Shown piece after piece: positions 1 through 4,707 of a DNA stretch of 8,395 nt (the first letter of the stretch is position 1; each line of letters begins with the position of its first letter). The DNA is from an uncultured Porphyromonadaceae bacterium. GTDB taxonomy: Bacteria; Bacteroidota; Bacteroidia; Bacteroidales; Muribaculaceae. Location: assembly GCA_947174735.1 (NCBI GenBank), contig CAMWKC010000083.1, positions 1 to 8,395 of the forward strand, read 5' to 3'. The position numbers and the translations under genes were made by a program. The notes under the pieces were generated by a model. The model saw only the letters and a list, made by a program, of their open reading frames with translations. It did not search any database and had not been told where the DNA came from.

Positions 1-239
1 TCCTTCTCCACAGCGGCAATGGTAAGACCCTCGAACAGCTCACGCCGGCCCGTGAAGTATGCCTCAAGAGTCGAAAGAAACAGACTCTTGCCGAAACGTC
101 GCGGTCGTGACAGAAAATAATACTGGCCGGAAGAAAGTAGCTGACTGATAAAACGAGTTTTATCAACATACAAATACCTTTCAGTGCGTATCTTCTCAAA
201 CGTCTCAATCCCCAACGGATATTTTACCGGTGCTTCCAT
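1..239 (-). CDS. AAA-ATPase-like / DUF1703 PD-(D/E)XK family protein, N-terminal part only (runs off the window)
   Basis: The ATG is at 239 and the frame stays open to base 1, giving 79 residues of the N-terminus. It begins [14 protein letters not shown] and contains YVDKTRFI followed by the Walker A-like stretch RPRRFGKS, the hallmark of the family also encoded complete at 1703-3283. Family members pair an AAA-type ATPase domain with a C-terminal PD-(D/E)XK nuclease fold; that part lies outside the window, so intactness is unknown. Bases 1-124 match 3048-3171 with one substitution (base 105). Bases 125 to about 210 are clearly diverged with a 3-nt length difference, and similarity returns across the start codon and upstream to about 271. 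It is therefore a mosaic paralogue of the downstream copy. The biological role of the family is not established; a nucleic-acid-processing function is inferred. Confidence 0.85.
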   Translation of the reverse strand, partial: MEAPVKYPLGIETFEKIRTERYLYVDKTRFISQLLSSGQYYFLSRPRRFGKSLFLSTLEAYFTGRRELFEGLTIAAVEK

Positions 240-263
240 AATTCGCTATTTTATCTGTTTCTG

Positions 264-271
264 CGAAGTTA
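264..271 (-). promoter_or_regulatory. Possible -7 element of the 1-239 gene
   Basis: On the minus strand this reads TAACTTCG, one base from the Bacteroidetes sigma-ABfr -7 consensus TAnnTTTG, 25 nt upstream of the ATG at 239. The same octamer lies at the equivalent place (3308-3315) upstream of the paralogue at 3283, within a conserved block of about 60 bp. I see no convincing -33 TTTG, so the call rests on position and conservation. Confidence 0.4.
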
Positions 272-316
272 CGAAAAAATTCCTTATTCCTATACTTTAC
301 TGTTTTGGGTAGGAAA

Positions 317-390
317 GAGGAATATAAATAGACTTGTCTATGGCGGATATAAATTGGTTATCACCACAGACAAGTCTATTTATATTCCTC
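317..390 (-). terminator. Long inverted repeat behind the LRR gene, probable transcription terminator or 3' stem-loop
   Basis: Bases 317-339 and 368-390 are perfect 23-bp inverted repeats separated by 28 nt. The structure starts 17 nt after the LRR stop codon at 408. In the transcript the stem is AU-rich, closed by GAGG/CCUC, and followed by only a weak U run (UUUCCU). It is not a textbook intrinsic terminator, but its place between the LRR stop and the next gene's promoter fits termination or mRNA 3'-end protection. The stem is symmetric and would also form on plus-strand transcripts. Confidence 0.6.
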
Positions 391-407
391 AGTTCCGGCA
401 GTCTTAC

Positions 408-1244
408 TTACTTGACGTTAATCTTGCGTACCTCGTTGCCCTGCCGCACCACATAGACACCTGTCGGCAGTCCTTCCGTTGAGTCAGCTACCTTAACACC
501 ATCAAGACTATATATATCTACCGAAGTATCTGTATCAGATGCGATACTCTCAACACTTACTTGAATACCCTCTATATTCTCAAACAAACACCAAGGATAT
601 ATCTCTTTAGCTTGTTCTAAAGCTGATTCTCGAATATAGAGAGTACCCTCGAGATAAGTGTTTCCATTAAAAAGACTACGAGCTTCAATTAGATTCTCTG
701 CATAATAATATACTGACATTGGTGACTTTGGTAAATAAGAAGCGAAAGCATTAAGACCGATAGTGATGATACTCTCAGGAATAACCACCGAATCCAGTGA
801 TGAGCAATTCCAGAAAGCCTCCTCATCGATAGTAGTGACACTTTCGGGAATAACTACCGAAGCCAGTGATGTGCAATCCCTGAAAGTCCATTCAACTATA
901 GTAGTGACCCCCTCGGGAATAACTACCGAAGCCAGTGATGAACAACCCTCGAAAGCACCATCACCGATAGTAGTGACCCCCTCGGGAATAACTACCGAAG
1001 CCAGTGATGAACAACCCCCGAAAGCATACTCACCGATAGTAGTGACAGAATAAGCGCCCTGATAATAGGCGGTAGTAGGGATTATCAAGTCTTCTACATT
1101 TACATCATTGTTCTTTACTACTTCACAGGTTTTGGCTTCTTCGTCAAGTACATTGTACCAAAGCCCGTCGTACTCGAATCGTTGGGCAAGTGCTGGCAAT
1201 GCAAAAAGCAGGGCAAGCAGTAGAGAAGTAAATTTCTTCTTCAT
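408..1244 (-). CDS. BspA-like leucine-rich-repeat surface/secreted protein
   Basis: This 278-aa exported protein has a clear type I signal peptide (MKKKFTSLLLALLFALPALA, cleavage expected after A20). A short leader domain (21-64) includes LIIPTTAYYQG, the usual entry into BspA-type repeats. Residues 65-170 carry 23-residue repeats of the pattern SLxSVVIPExVTTIxxxAFxxC. The C-terminus (232-278) reads VDIYSLDGVKVA, then LPTGVYVVRQG and INVK, a compact tail common on Bacteroidetes exported proteins and resembling sorting domains. BspA-like LRR proteins are surface proteins often implicated in adhesion; binding partners cannot be read from sequence. An ATG at 1352 would extend the frame by 36 residues, but the start at 1244 places the signal peptide at the N-terminus and the extension lies in a duplicated non-coding leader. 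The gene appears monocistronic, with its own promoter and a downstream stem-loop. Confidence 0.9.
   Translation of the reverse strand: MKKKFTSLLLALLFALPALAQRFEYDGLWYNVLDEEAKTCEVVKNNDVNVEDLIIPTTAYYQGAYSVTTIGEYAFGGCSSLASVVIPEGVTTIGDGAFEGCSSLASVVIPEGVTTIVEWTFRDCTSLASVVIPESVTTIDEEAFWNCSSLDSVVIPESIITIGLNAFASYLPKSPMSVYYYAENLIEARSLFNGNTYLEGTLYIRESALEQAKEIYPWCLFENIEGIQVSVESIASDTDTSVDIYSLDGVKVADSTEGLPTGVYVVRQGNEVRKINVK
742..1047 (-). repeat. Tandem 69-bp repeats encoding the LRR units
   Basis: A core starting ATAACYACCGAA recurs at 781, 850, 919 and 988, an exact 69-bp period (23 codons), with a degenerate partial unit from about 742. The units starting at 919 and 988 are the most alike. The repeats lie inside the LRR coding region and explain the open frame on the opposite strand. 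Because 69 is a multiple of three, gain or loss of units would keep the frame. Confidence 0.92.
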
Positions 1245-1607
1245 ATTGGTTAGTTGGTGCCTCCGGACCTTCACGGAGAGCTTTAAGTGTGGATAAAAGA
1301 AATGCGCAAGGTCCGTACTTGTTGCCCGTTCTTCTACTGGAGGCCTTCGCATTGCCCATCATGGTAGAACGGGCAACGATGCAGAGGCCTCACGCAAATA
1401 TGTATATACGCCGAAGACGATGCTCACGCACCGGCTCCGGGGGCTGATAATACATATCCACATTGGGCGTCTACTGCTGCCTCATTCTTGACCATGATAA
1501 GAAAGTTGCGAAGTTTCCAGCGGACAAGAAAGAGCGTAGTAACGCTTTCTAAATAATTATGTCTGCACCCACCCCGTGACCCATACCGGGCCTCTGCGAG
1601 CGATATG
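1245..1607 (-). ncRNA. Long structured 5' leader of the LRR gene (leader copy A)
   Basis: This 5' UTR of about 360 nt shares ordered blocks with the leader of the lipoprotein gene (3773-3984). The blocks are 1537-1554 against 3924-3941 (18 bp identical), 1501-1518 against 3889-3906, and 1261-1331 against 3791-3855. The last can form a hairpin: 1308-1315 pairs with 1264-1271 (8 bp, CGGACCUU/AAGGUCCG), enclosing a nested CUUU/AAAG stem. The element ends 17 nt before the ATG. Compared with copy B it has about 136 extra nt within 1332-1500. The in-frame extension from an ATG at 1352 is not considered coding. Function is unknown; cis-acting RNA control is inferred from conservation and structure. 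Confidence 0.6.
1321..1377 (-). repeat. 12-bp perfect inverted repeat within leader A
   Basis: Bases 1321-1332 and 1366-1377 are perfect inverted repeats with a 33-nt spacer. The 1321-1332 arm belongs to the conserved leader block; the other arm lies in the segment present only in copy A. The mRNA could fold a second strong stem directly upstream of the conserved hairpin. Confidence 0.7.
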
Positions 1608-1613
1608 CAGTTG

Positions 1614-1640
1614 CAAAGTTAATATATTTATTTTAACTTT
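1614..1640 (-). promoter_or_regulatory. Promoter of the LRR gene (TAnnTTTG type)
   Basis: Minus-strand TAACTTTG at 1614-1621 matches the Bacteroidetes -7 consensus TAnnTTTG exactly. It is preceded by an AT-rich stretch containing AAGTTAAAATAAAT, and the same arrangement is present at 3991-4017 upstream of the lipoprotein gene. Transcription would start near 1607, giving a leader of about 360 nt. The -33 element is not well matched. The stretch from 1641 to the ATPase stop at 1703 is AT-rich, with no gene or clear terminator. Confidence 0.6.
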
Positions 1641-1702
1641 TATAACGATTTATTAAAAAATCAACTAACAAATATGAATTTTTAATATAATTCTGTCTAA
1701 CC

Positions 1703-3283
1703 TTACCCTTTTATTACTTTCCAGTCGCGCAGAGTACGTGTGCGCGGGGAGAATACCGCACCGATACGTATTACCTCTCTGTCTCCTGCTTCGTATGGTA
1801 TCGTGTAGCCTTTGTCTTCTATCTGACGCAGGGCCTTCTTAGCAGTGCCGCGTACTTTCAGCTCGATGATATAGACGTAACGCGGTGTCTCGACAAGCAC
1901 GTCTATGCGTCCTGAAGAAGTACGCATCTCTGTCTTGACGTACAGACCCATAAGATGAAAAAGCATCAGACACAGGTTCTGATAATGGACCTCGTAGTCC
2001 GGAGCACGCTTCTCACCCACTTTCGGCACCTGCTCGTAAGGTACGGAGGCAAAAAGACTTCTCAGCAATTCCATGAAAACATCAGCCTCTCCATTCTCAA
2101 CTGCTCTGACAAAGCGTCCCATATTAAAAGCAGAGGGAGACATATTCGGGTCAGCATATACCGGAAGCAGCCAATCATACAGCCCTTCACGCACTTCCTC
2201 GTTGGGAATACCGAGAGTATAGAACCCGAAACGGGCATCATAGTCCTTTACGGTAAGATAGCCGGATTGGAAGAACATGGGTATAGGATCTGTGCGCCAT
2301 GTATCAACATCGAGAAGCTCACGCTCCGTACGTACTTCGCCGTCGAGGTTGGCTATACGGTAATTTCCGGACTGAAGCATCTTCACCAAAAGCGTAGGTG
2401 TGCCTGTACGGAACCAGTAACGTCCGAAGTTGCCGTTCTTCATCGACATCATCACACTGAAAATATTGTACACCCGCTCCTCACGACTGCTGAAACGGTA
2501 ACCGTCATAATCTCTGCGTAACCGGGCGACACATTCCTCCACCGTCATACCGTTATTCCGTGCCAGAGAATCTATGTGGGGCAGAAGATAATGTTTTAAT
2601 TCTTCATCTGTAGCACCGCAGATAGAGTTATACTCCGGATTCAGGGTTATATCCTCGATATTGTTAAGGTCACTGAATACTCCGACATGCCCGAACTTCG
2701 TAACACCCGTGAGAAAAGCGAACTTGACGTAACGGTCACACGGTTTCATGGTACCGTAAAACGCCTTCAGCTGTTTTCGGAAAGCCTCCTGCAATTCCGG
2801 CTTCTCCAGAGTATCCTCAAGAGGAAGGTCATATTCGTCCACAAGGACCACCACCCGTTCACCTGTCTGCTCGAAGGCCGCACGCAGTACATTGGCAAAA
2901 CGTTCCTCAGGAGAACGGTCTCTCTTATCGCAATTATAAACACTCTCCCAAATTTCAAGATATGCATTCAGTTGTTCCGTAAGATGGTCAGCTTCCAGAT
3001 ACATCTTGCCGTTCAGACTCAGTCTCAGCACAGGATAAATTTTCCACTCCTTCTCCACAGCGGCAATGGTAAGACCCTCGAACAGCTCACGCCGGCCCGT
3101 GAAGTATGCCTCAAGAGTCGAAAGAAACAGACTCTTGCCGAAACGTCGCGGACGTGACAGAAAATAATACTTACCTTCAAGAAGACGACTTATAAAACGG
3201 GTCTTGTCAACATAAAGATAACCTTCCTCCCTTATCTCCGAGAAAGTCTCAATCCCTAACGGATATTTTACCGGTGTTCCCAT
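1703..3283 (-). CDS. AAA-ATPase-like protein with C-terminal PD-(D/E)XK nuclease fold (DUF1703 family)
   Basis: At 526 aa this is full length for the family. The N-terminal ATPase-like domain has the conserved start [18 protein letters not shown] (24-30), a Walker A-like RPRRFGKS (44-51) and a Walker B-like VVVLVDEYD (144-152). The middle has DYDGYRF (258-264) and the C-terminal DUF1703 domain has the PD-(D/E)XK core: D461 in GRIDVLVE, E474 and K476 in IIELKVRG, and Q486 downstream. All expected active-site residues are present. The family is expanded in Bacteroidetes and some Firmicutes, often as several paralogues per genome; the cellular role is not established, and DNA or RNA cleavage coupled to ATP hydrolysis is inferred from folds only. 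The ATG at 3283 follows a TAACTTCG promoter-like element. A second, mosaic copy begins at 239. Confidence 0.93.
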   Translation of the reverse strand: MGTPVKYPLGIETFSEIREEGYLYVDKTRFISRLLEGKYYFLSRPRRFGKSLFLSTLEAYFTGRRELFEGLTIAAVEKEWKIYPVLRLSLNGKMYLEADHLTEQLNAYLEIWESVYNCDKRDRSPEERFANVLRAAFEQTGERVVVLVDEYDLPLEDTLEKPELQEAFRKQLKAFYGTMKPCDRYVKFAFLTGVTKFGHVGVFSDLNNIEDITLNPEYNSICGATDEELKHYLLPHIDSLARNNGMTVEECVARLRRDYDGYRFSSREERVYNIFSVMMSMKNGNFGRYWFRTGTPTLLVKMLQSGNYRIANLDGEVRTERELLDVDTWRTDPIPMFFQSGYLTVKDYDARFGFYTLGIPNEEVREGLYDWLLPVYADPNMSPSAFNMGRFVRAVENGEADVFMELLRSLFASVPYEQVPKVGEKRAPDYEVHYQNLCLMLFHLMGLYVKTEMRTSSGRIDVLVETPRYVYIIELKVRGTAKKALRQIEDKGYTIPYEAGDREVIRIGAVFSPRTRTLRDWKVIKG

Positions 3284-3307
3284 AATTCGCTATTTTATCT
3301 GTTTCCG

Positions 3308-3315
3308 CGAAGTTA
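3308..3315 (-). promoter_or_regulatory. Possible -7 element of the ATPase/nuclease gene
   Basis: Minus-strand TAACTTCG lies 25 nt before the ATG at 3283, with the same sequence and spacing as upstream of the paralogue at 239. It directly abuts the terminator palindrome at 3317-3348, so the upstream promoter region overlaps the terminator's U-tract. Confidence 0.4.
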
Positions 3316-3316
3316 C

Positions 3317-3348
3317 AAAAAAGTATCGGTAATTACCGATACTTTTTT
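3317..3348 (-). terminator. Intrinsic terminator, perfect 32-bp palindrome
   Basis: The 16-bp arms 3317-3332 and 3333-3348 are exact reverse complements. The transcript folds into AGUAUCGG-UAAU-UACCGAUACU-type hairpin pairing and ends in a run of six U. It sits 61 nt after the lipoprotein stop (3410) and before the ATPase gene. Symmetric A6/T6 ends mean it could work in both directions. The 3349-3409 spacer holds nothing else but a short direct repeat of TGTAGACT (3363 and 3401). Confidence 0.82.
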
Positions 3349-3409
3349 GTTTACAATGGTTTTGTAGACTTACTATCTGTTGAAAGTAGAGAGAAGAGAT
3401 TGTAGACTT

Positions 3410-3772
3410 TTAATCAGTAAATTCTATTATCGTTCCTGTTGCTATGGCTGTAGCGCCGTTATAGATAAGGATATACTTGTTTTTGTATGTTATATTTACG
3501 TTAATGATAGCCTGTGCACCTGTGAGATTGGCATTTTTATACATCTCTGACATTGCAGATTCTCCAAGAGATTTTTTTGAAAGACCTCCTATACCTAACC
3601 AGTAGTTTTGGGATGATTCTCCTGAAACCATACCGATGACCTTATAATTCTTCTTTGCAAGAACTACTTCTGTCTGTGTGATATTGCGATTGTCGGTGGC
3701 ATGACGTGATATACCACAACTGGTGGTAAGAATTGCCAAACATGCAGTGCATGCGATTAGAAATTTTTTCAT
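3410..3772 (-). CDS. Small lipoprotein, DUF6567-like
   Basis: This 120-aa protein has a lipoprotein signal: MKKFLIACTACLAILTTSCG, with lipidated C19 preceded by TTS, a relaxed lipobox common in Bacteroidetes. The mature part has AKKNYKVIGMVSGES, then GIGGLSKKSL, a helix with SEMYKNANLTGAQAIINV, and a closing strand ending GTIIEF. This layout (KVxGxxSGE, GIGGLSKK, AIINV, GTxIEF) matches what I recall of the Bacteroidetes DUF6567 lipoproteins. No catalytic residues or function are known to me. It is probably anchored in a periplasm-facing membrane. The gene appears monocistronic, with its own promoter and leader (shared with the LRR gene) and the terminator at 3317-3348. An in-frame TAA a few codons upstream of the ATG confirms the start region. 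Confidence 0.8.
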   Translation of the reverse strand: MKKFLIACTACLAILTTSCGISRHATDNRNITQTEVVLAKKNYKVIGMVSGESSQNYWLGIGGLSKKSLGESAMSEMYKNANLTGAQAIINVNITYKNKYILIYNGATAIATGTIIEFTD

Positions 3773-3984
3773 TTTGTTGTGTTAGGCTATCTCCGGACCT
3801 TCACAGAGAACTTTAAATAAAAGAAATGCGCAAGGTCTGTACTTGTTACCCGTTCATCATCGGAAAACTCCGTATTGCTTTGATTTTAGGAAATTGCGAA
3901 GTTACCAAAGTCAGAAATAGGTATAGTAACGCTTTCTAAATCATACAGTCTGTGTCCCTATCAGAGGGACTACGAACAATATAC
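3773..3984 (-). ncRNA. Structured 5' leader of the lipoprotein gene (leader copy B)
   Basis: This leader of about 210 nt shares its blocks, in the same order, with the LRR-gene leader at 1245-1607. The start-proximal block (3791-3855) can pair 3832-3839 with 3794-3801 as a GACCUU/AAGGUC stem plus one outer C-G pair across an A-C mismatch. A nested CUUU/AAAG stem closes a 5-nt loop, where copy A has 11 nt. The block ends 19 nt before the ATG. In-frame and upstream stops (a tiny MMNG frame, and TAA near the gene start) show that the sequence is not conserved for coding. Confidence 0.6.
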
Positions 3985-3990
3985 ATTTTT

Positions 3991-4017
3991 CAAAGTTACT
4001 AAATTTATTTTTGACTT
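3991..4017 (-). promoter_or_regulatory. Promoter of the lipoprotein gene (TAnnTTTG type)
   Basis: Minus-strand TAACTTTG at 3991-3998 matches TAnnTTTG exactly, preceded by AAGTCAAAAATAAATTTAG, closely similar to the LRR promoter at 1614-1640. Transcription would start near 3984. From 4018 to the amidase stop at 4080 I see no further gene or strong terminator. Confidence 0.6.
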
Positions 4018-4079
4018 TGGTAGCTCAGATGTTGAAAGTTTTAACGAAAGTAATATAAAACAGGTTTTTCTATAGAGTA

Positions 4080-4535
4080 TTATCTAAGGGTGGAGTATTC
4101 GCTACGGGCATCGAAGCTGGGACAGGCTTTTGCAGCATAATCACGATGACCGACGATAGCGGCAGCAGGATAGCGGGCGCGTAGAGTACGGAGCAAGGTG
4201 AGTAAAGTGCGTTTCTGGGCCGGGGTGCGCGTGTCGGAAGGATGACCGTCGGTATCGGTACCGCCTACGTAACAGACTGCTATGGCACGGTTGTTCATAT
4301 TGTGTCCGGGGCAGTGCTGACCGCGGTGTGTGTCAGGACGCAGGCGTTCGTATGTACCGTCAAGATGCACTAACAGATGGTAGCCGGCGTAAGTGTTGCG
4401 GCCGTGTGAGTCGGTATAAGGCTCGAAGCGAGCGTTACGATGCCAGGCATCAAGTTCGGCACGGGTAACTTCGCGGCCGGCCGGGGTAGCCGTACAGTGG
4501 ATCATGATAGTATCGATAGGGGTTCTTCGTAACAT
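4080..4535 (-). CDS. Phage-type N-acetylmuramoyl-L-alanine amidase (amidase_2 / T7 lysozyme-like endolysin)
   Basis: This zinc amidase cleaves the bond between MurNAc and L-alanine in peptidoglycan. Counting from the ATG at 4535 (151 aa), MIHCTAT gives zinc ligand H13, AGYHLLVH gives Y52, and GHRDYAAKACPSFDA gives H130, K136 and C138. The H-x5-K-x-C spacing is the same as H122/K128/C130 in T7 lysozyme. GQHCPGHN and IAVCYVGG are also typical. The protein is a single catalytic domain with no signal peptide, as expected for a phage lysis enzyme. The frame opens further to a TTG at 4574, but ATG at 4535 gives the usual short lead-in (MLRRTPIDTIMIH) and avoids the inverted-repeat element at 4560-4694. 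No holin gene is visible next to it. It lies at the distal end of the capsid-fibre gene run. Confidence 0.9.
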   Translation of the reverse strand: MLRRTPIDTIMIHCTATPAGREVTRAELDAWHRNARFEPYTDSHGRNTYAGYHLLVHLDGTYERLRPDTHRGQHCPGHNMNNRAIAVCYVGGTDTDGHPSDTRTPAQKRTLLTLLRTLRARYPAAAIVGHRDYAAKACPSFDARSEYSTLR

Positions 4536-4559
4536 AGGGGGTTGGGGTTTGGTGATTGA

Positions 4560-4694
4560 AAGAGATTGTTGCAAAATACCCTCTTTGTAGGGATATACCT
4601 TTGGTATGTCGATATAAGTAATTGATTATCAATTTAACATATTACATATATGTCCTTACGAATATTATGTCATCGAGTTTTGCAACAGCCTCTT
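4560..4694. mobile_element. Possible MITE or IS remnant with imperfect terminal inverted repeats
   Basis: The ends of this 135-bp non-coding segment match in inverted orientation: plus-strand AGAGATTGTTGCAAAA at 4561-4576 against minus-strand AGAGGCTGTTGCAAAA from 4693 to 4678, 14 of 16 identical. The GGCTGTTGCAAAA type of end resembles termini of some Bacteroidetes insertion sequences (recollection, not a search). The interior is AT-rich with no transposase frame and has a 7-bp hairpin at 4620-4634 (AATTGAT/ATCAATT). I cannot identify a target-site duplication. Alternatively this is simply an intergenic stem-forming sequence. Confidence 0.45.
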
Positions 4695-4707
4695 CTCATA
4701 GGTAAAG

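Noticed and set aside
317..390. Invertible promoter (phase-variation switch)
   Set aside because: The 28-nt spacer is too short for the usual site-specific inversion and contains no promoter motif; no recombinase gene is nearby.
742..1047. CRISPR array
   Set aside because: The whole 69-bp period is repeated, with no unique spacers, and it encodes LRR units.
763..1053. Repetitive 96-aa open frame on the plus strand
   Set aside because: It is the antisense image of the 69-bp LRR repeats; repeat periodicity in threes keeps the opposite strand open.
1245..1352. N-terminal extension of the LRR protein to the ATG at 1352
   Set aside because: The extension would bury the signal peptide and is translated leader sequence; copy B has stops at the equivalent place.
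1144..1362. 72-aa minus-strand frame beginning MMGNAKASS
   Set aside because: It starts in the non-coding leader and overlaps the LRR gene's signal-peptide region in another frame. The equivalent region of leader B has no matching frame.
1955..3157. Plus-strand frames (1955-2521, 2687-3157) opposite the ATPase gene
   Set aside because: The minus-strand frame carries the full set of Walker and nuclease motifs; the plus-strand products are compositionally arbitrary.
3773..4079. tRNA gene or tRNA-linked attachment site at the phage boundary
   Set aside because: No cloverleaf or T-loop (GTTCRANNC) pattern was found here or in the other intergenic stretches.
4536..4574. Amidase start at the TTG at 4574
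   Set aside because: TTG is a rare start in this clade, the added residues are not part of the amidase fold, and they overlap the inverted-repeat element.
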